From: an uncultured Clostridia bacterium
GTDB taxonomy: Bacteria > Bacillota > Clostridia > TANB77 > CAG-465
Length of the DNA: 33,057 nt
Assembly (NCBI GenBank): GCA_944388545.1
Contig: CALXJE010000017.1
Span: forward strand, 1-33,057
Direction of reading: 5' to 3'
This document shows positions 1-8,417 of this stretch, piece after piece. How positions within the stretch are numbered: the first letter of the stretch is position 1; every line of letters starts with the position of its first letter. The notes under the pieces were generated by a model. The model was not told the DNA's origin and searched no databases. It saw only the letters and a program-made list of their open reading frames with translations. A program made the position numbers and the translations under genes.

Positions 1-507
1 TTAATTCTAACAGTAAAATTCTTGCTCTAAAATTATCTAATCTTTTAAAGCCAAAAGATATTCTTTTTAATGTTTTAATTAAATTGTTTTTTCCTTCAGT
101 TGGACCATTAGATAAATTAAATTTAAATGCATTTGAAATATATTGATGCCATTGTCTTAATGTTTTAGTTGTTTTAAATCATCAACAACGTTATGAAATA
201 GTATATTAGATTTTCTAAAGTTTTTCTGAAGGAAGTCGTAATGTTCGTAAAAGCGTTTAGAACAAGTATGACAAACATATCTGCGTTTTTTTAGAATAAT
301 ATGTGATTCAATATGACCTATAGAAATATGTTGAATTTTTTGTGTGTGATAGTCATGAACATATTTAGTTTTAGATTTGCAACAAGGACAAATATGTACT
401 TTTGGATTAGTTTCAACATAAATATTAATAAAATTTTGACCTCTTTGAATATTTTTTACTAATTTCTCTTGAATTACTAACAAATTAATGATATTCTTTT
501 TATGCAA
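1..507 (-). pseudogene. ISL3-type transposase with internal deletion and frameshift
   Basis: The first 116 codons, from the start at 507, encode the N-terminal zinc-binding region of an ISL3 transposase. CPCC lies at residues 40-43 and a second CHTC pair about 40 residues later, in the context RRYVCHTCSKRF. This frame stops at 157. In a different minus-strand frame, 1 to about 178 encodes the typical ISL3 tail, including LRQWHQYISNAFKFNLSNG, PTEGKNNLIKTLKRISFGFK and a closing FRARILLLEL. The two parts meet near 160-180. Everything in between, which includes the DDE catalytic core of a roughly 400-residue family, is missing. The product cannot be an active transposase. The truncated zinc-finger protein could still be made, because it has a start codon and an AAGGGTG-like ribosome site upstream. 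The window edge cuts the tail before its stop. Confidence 0.8.
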
Positions 508-630
508 TTAAATCACCCTTTCAATTGGTTGATAACAATATTTTAAGGTATATATGATTTAATTGCAATTTTTTTATACCATAAAATAATGTTGGAGTAT
601 TTTTATACCCCCAACATTTATTGCAGAACC
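1..630 (-). mobile_element. Partial ISL3-family insertion sequence (one end)
   Basis: This is the left part of a decayed insertion sequence, read on the minus strand. It holds a transposase remnant (1-507) and about 120 bases of upstream DNA. Read on the minus strand, a plausible outer end starts at 630 with GGTTCTGCA, which resembles the GG-rich termini of ISL3 elements. The other end lies beyond position 1, so neither the inverted repeat nor a target duplication can be confirmed. The terminator just outside at 660-697 probably belongs to a plus-strand gene that the element separated from its tail. The family assignment rests on the transposase; the exact end is inference. Confidence 0.55.
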
Positions 631-659
631 GTATAATTTAATACAGTCATAGTTATTAA

Positions 660-697
660 AGCATGTAACGTTAACATAGTTACATGCTTTTTATTTT
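660..697 (+). terminator. Intrinsic terminator orphaned next to the IS end
   Basis: AGCATGTAAC (660-669) pairs with GTTACATGCT (679-688) and is followed by TTTTATTTT. No plus-strand gene lies upstream in the window, so it probably ended a gene that lay left of the insertion sequence. Confidence 0.65.
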
Positions 698-718
698 ATG
701 TAAATTTAATTACAGTTG

Positions 719-747
719 TTGACCTGATACAAATAAAATGTTATACT
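719..747 (+). promoter_or_regulatory. SigA-type promoter for the 809-1815 operon
   Basis: TTGACC (719-724) and TATACT (742-747) are separated by exactly 17 bases. This is close to the vegetative consensus, and it sits about 60 bases before the start codon at 809. Confidence 0.7.
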
Positions 748-808
748 ATTATAGTAGGTATTTATTAAGTAGTATAAAAAATTTTATAACTATTAGGAGG
801 AATAAGAA

Positions 809-1336
809 ATGTTTATTTATATTTTTTGGGCTGCTGTTATTATTTTCATGATTAATCAGATATATAATTACATTGAAAAAGAAAGAAACATTAAAAATTT
901 ATTTAGCTCTGATGAGATGTTAAAAGCAAGTACAATTATACTTTTCTCAAATAAAGATTTAGTGCGGGTAATAAGAAACTTTCTTATAACAACTAAAAAA
1001 GACATAAAAGTAGAATGCTTTAAAGAAGATTATTTAGTTTTAAGAAATAGTGATTCTGATGATGAAATAACAGAAAAGATAAATCACATACGTAAATCAA
1101 TCATTGAAAAAAAGTGTAAAGAAGGTGATAAGTTTAGCATAGGTGATTATGTAGATAATATTATGCTTAATATTTGGCTTGATTATGGACATGAGAAATA
1201 CTATAGAAGACTTTTTAAGAAAGAGATGTATAGATTATTAAACTCAGGAGAAATTGCAGATTCTAGTTTTAATGAAATGTACAGACGTTTCTATAAGTTT
1301 GATAGGAGTAAAATCATGATAGGAGGCATAGTATGA
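809..1336 (+). CDS. Small membrane-anchored protein, first of a paralogous pair
   Basis: I do not recognise this 175-residue protein. Residues 1-20 are hydrophobic and look like an uncleaved signal anchor; the rest is charged and soluble. It begins behind a strong AGGAGG site (795-800). Its neighbour at 1333 is a diverged paralogue. Shared features are an N-terminal anchor, a basic stretch leading to a K(N/K)LF motif near residue 30, an I(W)LxYxxxxxYRR/K segment around residue 130-145, and a C-terminal helix ending in (R/A)FY. The two genes overlap by four bases (ATGA) and share one promoter and one terminator, so they are probably made together and may form a heteromeric membrane-associated complex. 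No enzymatic motif is visible. The function is unknown. Confidence 0.75.
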   Translation: MFIYIFWAAVIIFMINQIYNYIEKERNIKNLFSSDEMLKASTIILFSNKDLVRVIRNFLITTKKDIKVECFKEDYLVLRNSDSDDEITEKINHIRKSIIEKKCKEGDKFSIGDYVDNIMLNIWLDYGHEKYYRRLFKKEMYRLLNSGEIADSSFNEMYRRFYKFDRSKIMIGGIV

Positions 1337-1815
1337 TACCTTATATATTCTTTTTTATTATGCTAGTACTTGTGATAATGGTTAATTTTAAATATTACCA
1401 AAAACCAAACTATAAAAAACTTTTTACAGAGGATACATGTACAAAAATTAATTTATCGTATGCAAATTTATTTTGTGTAAATGATATTGCAAGACAAATA
1501 CACAAGAGGATCAATAAAACTCCTTTTAATTATATTTCTATTAATTATAAAGATATAGAGTATATAATAACAAAGGAAACGGATTTTAGTGAAATTAAAG
1601 ATACGATAAATAATTTTCAAATGAACGTTGTTCAAAAATATGAAGATATATTTGAATCAGACAATTATTCAGACGTTATTCTTGGTATTTGGTTACTATA
1701 TTCTCAAAATAACAATTATAGAAAGAATTTTTTGAGAATACTCAATACTATGTATGAAGAAAAGATATTTTCAGAGGAAGTAAGACTTGATGCTATTAAT
1801 GCATTTTATTTTTAA
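1333..1815 (+). CDS. Small membrane-anchored protein, second of a paralogous pair
   Basis: This 160-residue protein starts with a hydrophobic segment (residues 2-18, PYIFFFIMLVLVIMVNF) and then becomes polar. It is translationally coupled to the gene before it: its ATG overlaps the upstream TGA, and AGGAGG at 1321-1326 lies inside the upstream gene. It shares the upstream protein's layout, with YKKLF after the anchor, LGIWLLYS followed by NNYRKNFLRIL near residue 118-138, and a final NAFYF. No catalytic motif or known domain is recognised. A perfect hairpin terminator follows at 1831, so the operon seems to contain only these two genes. Confidence 0.72.
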   Translation: MIPYIFFFIMLVLVIMVNFKYYQKPNYKKLFTEDTCTKINLSYANLFCVNDIARQIHKRINKTPFNYISINYKDIEYIITKETDFSEIKDTINNFQMNVVQKYEDIFESDNYSDVILGIWLLYSQNNNYRKNFLRILNTMYEEKIFSEEVRLDAINAFYF

Positions 1816-1830
1816 ATGTAAATAATGTAG

Positions 1831-1864
1831 TAGAAGTTGGCAAATGCCAACTTCTATTATATAT
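1831..1864 (+). terminator. Terminator of the two-gene hypothetical operon
   Basis: TAGAAGTTGGCA (1831-1842) and TGCCAACTTCTA (1845-1856) form a perfect 12-base stem with a two-base gap. The following bases are T-rich. Confidence 0.75.
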
Positions 1865-1898
1865 TATGAAAAATAAAATTGAATGCATAGTGAAATTT

Positions 1899-1929
1899 TA
1901 GTGAAATTAAAATATTTCACTATTTTTTT
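1899..1929 (+). terminator. Second hairpin with a T run, upstream of 1982
   Basis: TAGTGAAAT (1899-1907) pairs with ATTTCACTA (1914-1922) and is followed by seven Ts. It may be a back-up terminator for the hypothetical operon or an attenuator in front of the next gene. A partial extra copy of the left arm (atagtgaaat, 1888-1897) lies just upstream. Confidence 0.55.
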
Positions 1930-1981
1930 ATTACTTTATATGGTAAAATATACAAGAAATTAGAGATATAAGGAGATAATA

Positions 1982-3262
1982 ATGTTTAATTTAACCAAGT
2001 CAATATGTGATATGTACAATATAGATTATAAATATATTGAGTTAGATAATAAAATACAAAAAGATTTAAATAATATTTTTAATAATGTAGAAGAGATAGC
2101 TATGTATAATCAAGCAAAGGTACATAAAGCTTTTATAAAAAATAAAGTAAGTGAAGTTCATTTCGGGAAGACAACTGGTTATGGGTATAATGATATAGGA
2201 AGAGAAATAATTGAAAAAGTATATGCTGACATATTTAAAGCAGAGGATGCACTTGTAAGAATACAATTTGTAAATGGAACACATGCACTTTCTACAGCAC
2301 TTATGTGTAGTTTAAGAAAAGGAGACACATTACTTAGTATCACTGGAGATCCTTATGATACTTTAATGGAAACTGTAGGAGATGAAAATAAAATAGGCTC
2401 TTTAGTATGGCATGGTGTAACATATAATAAAATAGATCTAGTAAATAATGATTTTGATTATAGCAAGATAGAAGAATATATAACTAAGAATAATGTAAGC
2501 ATGATATTTATAGGAAGATCAAGAGGATATACAGCAAGAAAATCTATTACAATAGATAAAATAGAGGAAGTTATAAAATTCATTAAAAATATAAATAATA
2601 GCATAACAATTATGGTAGATAACTGTTATGGGGAGTTTGTAGAAAAAAAAGAACCTATAGAAGTTGGTGCAGACATAATAGCCGGAAGTTTGATAAAAAA
2701 TATTGGTGGTGGAATATGTGAGACAGGAGGATACATTGCAGGAAGAAAAGATTTAGTTAATTTAGCCGCAGAAAGATTAACAGCACCTGGAATAGGAAAA
2801 GAATGTGGAGCTACTCTTGGAAAAAATAAAGAAATACTTCAAGGTCTTTACATGTCTCCATCAATAGTAAAAAACGCCATTATGTCTGTTATATATGCAG
2901 CAAGATTAATGCAAGAACTAGGAATTAAAGCAGATCCTAGTTATGACGAAGCAAGGACAGATATAGTTCAACAAATAGAGTTAAATGATAGAAATAAGCT
3001 TATAAAATTTATACAAGGTATACAAGCTCAAAGTCCAATAGATAGTTTTGTTATGCCAGAACCTTGGGATATGCCAGGATACTCTGATCAAGTTATTATG
3101 GCCGCAGGAACTTTTGTGTCAGGAGCATCAATAGAGTTGTCAGCAGATGCCCCTATAAAAGAACCATTTATTGCATATTTGCAAGGTGGAATAACATACG
3201 AGTCTGCAAAACTCTCAATACTTTTAGCAACAATAAATATGTTAGGAGAAAATTATGAGTAA
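1982..3262 (+). CDS. PLP-dependent methionine gamma-lyase/aluminium-resistance family protein
   Basis: This 426-residue enzyme belongs to the fold-type I PLP family often annotated as methionine gamma-lyase-like or aluminium resistance protein (YnbB-like). The expected pieces are visible: GYGYNDIGRE near residue 66, a PLP-contacting VNGTHALSTAL near 97-107, D213 in IMVDNCYGEF, and the lysine that should bind PLP, K239, in GSLIKNIGGG. The C-terminal part has PYITYLQGG-like sequence (EPFIAYLQGG) typical of the family. The length is normal. AAGGAGA precedes the ATG by about five bases. It overlaps the next gene by eight bases, so the two are co-translated. Sulfur amino-acid lyase activity is the family expectation, not proven here; the true substrate of these proteins is uncertain. 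Confidence 0.88.
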   Translation: MFNLTKSICDMYNIDYKYIELDNKIQKDLNNIFNNVEEIAMYNQAKVHKAFIKNKVSEVHFGKTTGYGYNDIGREIIEKVYADIFKAEDALVRIQFVNGTHALSTALMCSLRKGDTLLSITGDPYDTLMETVGDENKIGSLVWHGVTYNKIDLVNNDFDYSKIEEYITKNNVSMIFIGRSRGYTARKSITIDKIEEVIKFIKNINNSITIMVDNCYGEFVEKKEPIEVGADIIAGSLIKNIGGGICETGGYIAGRKDLVNLAAERLTAPGIGKECGATLGKNKEILQGLYMSPSIVKNAIMSVIYAARLMQELGIKADPSYDEARTDIVQQIELNDRNKLIKFIQGIQAQSPIDSFVMPEPWDMPGYSDQVIMAAGTFVSGASIELSADAPIKEPFIAYLQGGITYESAKLSILLATINMLGENYE

Positions 3263-4514
3263 AGTAATAGTAATAGGTGGTGGACCAGCAGGATGCATGG
3301 CGGCTATTGTAGCAAGAAACAACGGACACGAAGTTACTTTAATAGAAAAAAACAGTATTATTGGAAAAAAGCTTAGTATTACTGGTAAAGGCAGATGCAA
3401 TATTACATACGAAGGCAATAATCAGAAATTTTTAGATAATGTAGTAAGTAATCCTAAATTTTTGATGAGTGCAATAAATACTTTTAATAATCAAGATTTA
3501 TTAGAATTTTTAACAAAATTAGGAATAGAAACAAAAACAGAAAGGGGAAATAGAGTATTTTTAAAGTCAGATAATGCTAAAGAATTATCAGATAGATTAT
3601 ATAAAGAACTTAAATATAAAAATGTCAATATATTTTTTAATTCATCTATTAAGGAAATACTAGTTAAGAATAATAGTATTTTTGGAGTTAAATTAGATAA
3701 TAATAAAATAATAGAATGTGATAGCTGTGTTATAGCAACAGGAGGCAAAAGTTATCCTGTAACAGGAAGTACTGGCGATGGTTATAGTATAGCTAAATCA
3801 GTAGGACATAGTATAAATAATATAAGACCAGCTCTTGTACCTATAAAATGCCATGAAATTGAAACTTGTAAAAAACTACAAGGCCTTACTCTAAAAAATG
3901 TTAATATAAAAATAATTGATATTGATGATCCTAAAAAGATATTATATAAAAATTTTGGAGAAATGTTATTTACACATTTTGGAATAAGTGGACCAATTGT
4001 ACTTAGTGCAAGTAGCAAAATAAATAATGTTTCTAATATTAACGAAAAAATGAAAAATAGTAAAATTAAGTGTATTATAGATCTAAAACCAGCATTAACA
4101 AATGAACAATTGTATAGAAGAATAGGAAGGGATTTTGAAAAATATTCAAATAAAGATTATAGAAATAGTTTAGATGATTTATTACCTAGAAGTATAATAC
4201 CTGTTGTAATACAAATGACTAATATAAATCAAAATAAAAAGGTAAATCAAATAACTCGAGAAGAAAAAGAAAAACTTGTAAAGGTAATAAAAGAATTTGA
4301 GCTTAAACTTAAATCATTATTTCCAATAGATACTGGAATAGTTACAGCAGGAGGAGTAAATACAAAGGAAATAAATCCTAAAACTATGGAATCAAAAATA
4401 GTTAGTAACCTGTATTTTGCAGGAGAAATAATAGATGTTGATGCATATACAGGTGGATACAATCTGCAAATAGCTTTTTCTACAGGTTATGTAGCAGGTA
4501 GTAGTATAAATTAA
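3255..4514 (+). CDS. BaiN/HI0933-family FAD-dependent oxidoreductase
   Basis: This 419-residue flavoprotein has an N-terminal dinucleotide-binding motif (VIGGGPAGCMAAIVARNNGH, residues 6-25, followed by LIEKN). It then has the family hallmark GKGRCNIT, the second FAD contact VIATGGKSYPVTGSTGDGY, and the C-terminal YFAGEIIDVDAYTGGYNLQI block that closes the cofactor site. These match the HI0933/YhiN/BaiN group of aminoacetone-oxidase-like or bile-acid-reductase-like proteins. The cellular substrate is not known for most members. It starts inside the tail of the preceding gene behind AGGAGA (3244-3249), and is followed 25 bases later by the HtrA gene, so all three are likely one transcript. Confidence 0.9.
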   Translation: MSKVIVIGGGPAGCMAAIVARNNGHEVTLIEKNSIIGKKLSITGKGRCNITYEGNNQKFLDNVVSNPKFLMSAINTFNNQDLLEFLTKLGIETKTERGNRVFLKSDNAKELSDRLYKELKYKNVNIFFNSSIKEILVKNNSIFGVKLDNNKIIECDSCVIATGGKSYPVTGSTGDGYSIAKSVGHSINNIRPALVPIKCHEIETCKKLQGLTLKNVNIKIIDIDDPKKILYKNFGEMLFTHFGISGPIVLSASSKINNVSNINEKMKNSKIKCIIDLKPALTNEQLYRRIGRDFEKYSNKDYRNSLDDLLPRSIIPVVIQMTNINQNKKVNQITREEKEKLVKVIKEFELKLKSLFPIDTGIVTAGGVNTKEINPKTMESKIVSNLYFAGEIIDVDAYTGGYNLQIAFSTGYVAGSSIN

Positions 4515-4539
4515 TTGTTATATAAGGAAAGGTGATAAA

Positions 4540-5661
4540 ATGGAAGAAAAAAATAATTATATTGTTAATAAAAAAACAAAAAGTAGCAGTAATATAATAA
4601 TTGTAATAATTGTAGCTTTGATAGGAGGAATACTAGGAGGAGCTATAATATCATTAGTAATGAATAGCGGAGGAGATATATCAAATGCGGTAAATGCAAT
4701 AACTAACAAATATGAAATAACAGAAACAGATAGCCCTGTAGTAGCAATATCGGCAAAAGTATCGCCATCTGTAGTTGGAATTAAGGTTACATATTCTCAT
4801 GAAATATTTAGAGGATTTTCTACTGAAGCAGAAGGAGAAGGATCCGGAATAATATATAGCGAAGACGGATATATTGTAACTAATTACCATGTAATAGAAG
4901 AAGCTATCTCAGATACTGATGCAAAGGTTGAAGTAGCACTTGAAGGAAGTGAAGAGTGGATAGCAGCTACTATTGTAGGATATGATAAAATAACAGATTT
5001 AGCAGTAGTAAAAATAGAAAAAACAGGATTACAAGCAGCTGAATTTGGCACATCTAGTGATTTAAAAGTAGGAGATATAGCAGTAGCAATAGGAAACCCA
5101 CTAGGTCAAGAATTTGCTGGAACAGTTACATCTGGTATCGTGTCAGCTTTAAATAGAACTATAACAACAGATGGAAGAACATATGAGTTAATTCAAACAG
5201 ATGCAGCAATAAATACAGGAAATAGTGGAGGAGCTCTTGCAAATAGTAAAGGTCAAGTTGTTGGAATTAATACAGTAAAGATAGTTGCAACAGGAGTTGA
5301 AGGAATAGGTTTTGCAATACCAAGCGATGAAGCGGTTCCTATTATAAAAGAACTAATACAAAACAAGAAAATATCAAGACCTAGCATTGGAATAGCAGGA
5401 TTAGATATAACAGAGAGTATGTCTAATACATATAATTTAGAAGTTGGTATATATGTAAGTGAAGTAATAGATGAAGGTCCTGCAGAAAAAGCCGGATTTA
5501 AAGTTGGTGATATAATAATTAAAGCCGAGGGAACAGAAGTAGAAACGATGGACGAATTAAATGAAATTAAGTATAAATATAAAATAGGAGATGAATTTAA
5601 AGTAACTGTATTAAGAAATGGCAAAGAGATTGAATTAAAAGTTACATTAGGAGAAGAATAA
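4540..5661 (+). CDS. Membrane-anchored HtrA/DegP-type serine protease
   Basis: This 373-residue protein has a short cytosolic N-terminus, one membrane segment at about residues 18-41, a trypsin-like protease domain, and one C-terminal PDZ domain (about 285-370). The catalytic triad is readable: H117 in TNYHVIE, D153 in TDLAVVKI and S239 in NTGNSGGAL. This is the layout of Firmicute HtrA proteases, which degrade misfolded proteins on the outer face of the membrane. AAGGAAAGGTGAT provides the ribosome site. The gene is four bases upstream of the yigZ-type gene. In many spore formers spo0A follows spoIVB, another PDZ-containing serine protease of a different peptidase family. Here the PDZ protease two genes upstream is HtrA. 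Confidence 0.93.
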   Translation: MEEKNNYIVNKKTKSSSNIIIVIIVALIGGILGGAIISLVMNSGGDISNAVNAITNKYEITETDSPVVAISAKVSPSVVGIKVTYSHEIFRGFSTEAEGEGSGIIYSEDGYIVTNYHVIEEAISDTDAKVEVALEGSEEWIAATIVGYDKITDLAVVKIEKTGLQAAEFGTSSDLKVGDIAVAIGNPLGQEFAGTVTSGIVSALNRTITTDGRTYELIQTDAAINTGNSGGALANSKGQVVGINTVKIVATGVEGIGFAIPSDEAVPIIKELIQNKKISRPSIGIAGLDITESMSNTYNLEVGIYVSEVIDEGPAEKAGFKVGDIIIKAEGTEVETMDELNEIKYKYKIGDEFKVTVLRNGKEIELKVTLGEE

Positions 5662-5665
5662 TTAA

Positions 5666-6277
5666 ATGAATAGAAAAGAATTTGTAAATTCTGATAATAG
5701 TTCATGTGGAAGTATAGGTAAATATGAATATATATCTAGTGGTATATACGAAGAGAAAAAATCAAAATTTTATTCATATATTTTTAGTATAAATAGCGAT
5801 AAAGAAGCAGTAGAAATATTATATGAAGTAAGAAAACAGTTTAAAGATGCAAGACATGTTGTTTATGCTTATGTGTTAGATAAAATATATAATTATTCTG
5901 ATGATGGAGAACCATCAGGTAGTGCCGGGAAAATTATATATTCGCTACTAGAAAAGCAAAATGTTATCAATACATTAGTTATTGTTATAAGATACTTTGG
6001 TGGTGTTTTACTTGGAGTAGGTCCTTTATCTAGGGCTTACTTAAAGGCAGTAAAAAATGCAGAAGAAAAACTACATATAGTAGATTATATTTCTAAAACA
6101 GTACTAGAAATTGAGTTTGGATATAATGAAGAACCAGAAGTAAAAAGAATTATAGAAAGCAGTAAATCTGAAATTATAGATACAAAGTATAGTGAAAATA
6201 TTGTATATGTAGTTAAAGTACCTGAAAATGATATAAAATTATTTAATAGATATCAAAAAAGTAAAAAAATTATATAA
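5666..6277 (+). CDS. YigZ/IMPACT family protein (UPF0029)
   Basis: This 203-residue protein belongs to the YigZ/IMPACT family. The conserved core is visible: KSKFYSYIF, RHVVYAYVL, then SDDGEPSGSAGK, and VIRYFGGVLLGVGPLSRAY. Family members have a two-domain ferredoxin-like fold and are linked to ribosome or translation control, but the reaction is not established. About 20 residues precede the conserved core, so the first ATG at 5666 is reasonable. It lies four bases after the HtrA stop codon, with an AGGAGAAG site inside that gene's tail. No terminator is visible after it, so transcription may continue into the 22-codon frame and spo0A. Confidence 0.88.
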   Translation: MNRKEFVNSDNSSCGSIGKYEYISSGIYEEKKSKFYSYIFSINSDKEAVEILYEVRKQFKDARHVVYAYVLDKIYNYSDDGEPSGSAGKIIYSLLEKQNVINTLVIVIRYFGGVLLGVGPLSRAYLKAVKNAEEKLHIVDYISKTVLEIEFGYNEEPEVKRIIESSKSEIIDTKYSENIVYVVKVPENDIKLFNRYQKSKKII

Positions 6278-6300
6278 ATTATGTAATAAAAGGAGATACT

Positions 6301-6369
6301 ATGAAAGTATTTCCTTTTTTAGACAAAAGTCGATGGAAAAAATTAACAAAAAGACTTGAAAAAGCATGA
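6301..6369 (+). CDS. Possible 22-residue basic peptide upstream of spo0A
   Basis: A complete short frame starts with ATG seven bases after a near-perfect AAAGGAGA site (about 6288-6295). It reads [20 protein letters not shown] followed by two more residues and TGA. The peptide has eight basic and two acidic residues (net about +6), with hydrophobic residues spaced as in an amphipathic helix. It sits between the yigZ-type gene and spo0A, about 50 bases before the spo0A start. Codon use resembles the neighbours. It may be a real microprotein, a leader peptide that couples translation to spo0A, or chance. No homologue is recognised. The main support is the strong ribosome binding site, which no other gene can use. 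Confidence 0.4.
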   Translation: MKVFPFLDKSRWKKLTKRLEKA

Positions 6370-6418
6370 AATAGAATGTATAATAACCATATCGTTTGGA
6401 AAAAATTGGGAGGTAAAT

Positions 6419-7234
6419 ATGAACGACAAGTTAAAAATCATGGTAGTTGATGACAATAAAGAGTTTGTAAAAATATTAACTACATTTATAAATGGTGAGC
6501 AAGATATGGAGGTTGTGTGTAGCTCATTTGATGGATTAAATGCGATTAATTTAGTAAAAGAGCATAATCCTGATGTAATTCTTCTTGATATTATTATGCC
6601 AGAAAAAGATGGACTAGCGGTGTTAGAAGAGGTGCGTGAAAAGATAGATACTAAACCGTTAGTAATTATGATGTCAGCAATAGGACAAGAAAAAATAACA
6701 CAAAAGGCAGTATCTTTGGGAGCAACATATTATGTTGTAAAACCATTTGATCTAACAACTTTAACTGATAGGATAAGAGAATTAGTAGGAAATACAAGTA
6801 ATTCTATATTTGAAAGAGCAAAAGGAGAATATGTATTTAAACCTCAAAACAATACTAAAAAAATGGCACCTATAGAAGTTAGAGTAACAAATTTAATTCA
6901 CGACGTAGGAGTTCCAGCACATATAAAAGGATATCAGTATTTAAGAGAGGCAATTATAATGTCTGTAGAAAATGAAGAAGTAATAAATGCAGTTACAAAG
7001 ACGTTATATCCAACACTTGCTAAATCATTTAAAACGACACCATCAAGAGTAGAAAGAGCAATAAGACATGCTATAGAAGTAGCGTGGAATAGAGGTCAAA
7101 TTGAAGTTCATGATAAAATATTCGGATACACAGTAAATTCAAATAAAGGTAAACCTACAAATTCTGAGTTTATAGCAATGCTTGCAGATTTACTTAGAAT
7201 GGAAACAGTAGTTGCAGAAGAAGCGGTAATATAA
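6419..7234 (+). CDS. spo0A: Spo0A, master regulator of sporulation
   Basis: This is a 271-residue response regulator. The receiver domain has acidic residues D11 and D12, phospho-acceptor D57 in [13 protein letters not shown]86 and K108 in VVKPFD. A linker leads to the Spo0A DNA-binding domain, marked by [20 protein letters not shown] near the C-terminus. Phosphorylated Spo0A starts sporulation by activating and repressing transition-state genes. I chose the ATG at 6419 because GGGAGGT (6408-6414) precedes it and the protein then starts like other Spo0A proteins ([12 protein letters not shown]). An in-frame ATG at 6356 would add 21 unrelated residues and has no good ribosome site. A hairpin terminator follows at 7267. 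Confidence 0.97.
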   Translation: MNDKLKIMVVDDNKEFVKILTTFINGEQDMEVVCSSFDGLNAINLVKEHNPDVILLDIIMPEKDGLAVLEEVREKIDTKPLVIMMSAIGQEKITQKAVSLGATYYVVKPFDLTTLTDRIRELVGNTSNSIFERAKGEYVFKPQNNTKKMAPIEVRVTNLIHDVGVPAHIKGYQYLREAIIMSVENEEVINAVTKTLYPTLAKSFKTTPSRVERAIRHAIEVAWNRGQIEVHDKIFGYTVNSNKGKPTNSEFIAMLADLLRMETVVAEEAVI

Positions 7235-7266
7235 AAGTAAAATGTACGGATTTTTATTTATATAGA

Positions 7267-7297
7267 TAGAAGATAGAAAAGATCTTCTATTTTTTTT
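7267..7297 (+). terminator. spo0A terminator
   Basis: TAGAAGAT (7267-7274) pairs with ATCTTCTA (7282-7289) and is followed by eight Ts. It separates spo0A from the spoIID operon. Confidence 0.75.
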
Positions 7298-7365
7298 GTA
7301 TTTTTTTAGGACAAACAGTTCTAAATCAAATTCATGCTGAATATATATTTTGTAGGTGATAAATA

Positions 7366-8400
7366 TTGAATAAAAAACTTATAGTATATTATGCAGTATT
7401 TTGTGCATTAATAGTTTTTATATTATTAATTTCAATGTTTGTTATAAAAAAATGGGAGGACAAAGATAAAAAAGATAATGAAGTAAAAGAAGAAATAGAG
7501 AAGGTAAAAGAATATGAGAAAAAAAATAAAGTACCCCAAAATATAAGGTTAAAAATAACAAAAACAGGTGAGATTGTTACTATGGATATAGATGAATATT
7601 TAAAAGGTGTAGTGCCATCAGAGATGCCTCCATCATATAATATGGAAGCACTAAAAGCTCAAGCTGTAGTTGCAAGAACATATACTTATGAGAAAATGCA
7701 AAACAATTCTCATAAAGATTGTGATGTGTGTGATAATTTTGCTTGTTGTCAAGCTTACTATAATAAAGAGCAAATATTAAATATATGGACAGGAAGAAAA
7801 TTTGATGAAAATACAAGAAAAGAATACTGGTCAAAGGTAGAAGAAGCAGTAGATAGTACTAATAATATAGTAATAACTTACAAAGGGGATTATATAAAAG
7901 CATACTTTCATGCAAATAGTGGGGGGAAAACAGAATCATCAACGGAAATATGGGGAAAACAAAAAATTGCATATTTAATACCTGTTGAAAGTCTGGGAGA
8001 AGAAGAACATCAATATTATAAAACAGAAGTAATATTAACTATAGATGAATTAGAACAAAAACTTAATAAAGGAAGTGATAAAAAATGTAATATAGATATA
8101 AATAATGAAGATGAAATAAAGATATTAAGTAATACTGTAAGCGGAAGAGTAAGAAATGTAAAAATAGGAAACAATATATATGAAGCAACAGACCTTAGAA
8201 CTTTGCTAGGATTAAAATCTACAAATTTTACAATAGATGTAAATGATAATAAAGTTATATTTAAAGTTACAGGGTACGGCCATGGCCTAGGTATGAGTCA
8301 AACTGGAAGTAATTATTACGCAAAACAAGGCTGGACGTACGATCAAATAATTAAACATTATTATACAGGTGTTGATATAACAAGAGCAACGCAAACATAA
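7366..8400 (+). CDS. spoIID: SpoIID, peptidoglycan hydrolase for engulfment
   Basis: This 344-residue protein has an N-terminal membrane segment (about residues 6-28) and a SpoIID/LytB domain outside. Family motifs are GVVPSEMPPS with the likely catalytic glutamate E86, EALKAQAVVARTYTY, YFHANSGGKTESSTEIWG, and the C-terminal GYGHGLGMSQTGSNYYAKQG. In sporulation it trims glycan strands as the mother-cell membrane engulfs the forespore. The start is TTG, supported by a TAGGTGAT ribosome site at about 7353-7359. An unusual CDVCDNFACCQAYY patch with four cysteines lies in the middle; related clostridial proteins carry similar cysteines. It is 17 bases upstream of spoIIQ and clearly in the same operon. 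Confidence 0.95.
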   Translation: MNKKLIVYYAVFCALIVFILLISMFVIKKWEDKDKKDNEVKEEIEKVKEYEKKNKVPQNIRLKITKTGEIVTMDIDEYLKGVVPSEMPPSYNMEALKAQAVVARTYTYEKMQNNSHKDCDVCDNFACCQAYYNKEQILNIWTGRKFDENTRKEYWSKVEEAVDSTNNIVITYKGDYIKAYFHANSGGKTESSTEIWGKQKIAYLIPVESLGEEEHQYYKTEVILTIDELEQKLNKGSDKKCNIDINNEDEIKILSNTVSGRVRNVKIGNNIYEATDLRTLLGLKSTNFTIDVNDNKVIFKVTGYGHGLGMSQTGSNYYAKQGWTYDQIIKHYYTGVDITRATQT

Positions 8401-8417
8401 AAGATGGAGGGATACAA

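Noticed and set aside
1982-2065. Riboswitch or T-box upstream of the methionine gamma-lyase-like gene
   Set aside because: The spacer from 1865 to 1981 is short and holds only a simple hairpin with a T run. No conserved SAM or T-box sequence is visible.
6356-6418. Upstream in-frame ATG as an alternative spo0A start
   Set aside because: It lacks a ribosome binding site and would add 21 residues unlike any Spo0A start, while 6419 has GGGAGGT and gives the usual beginning.
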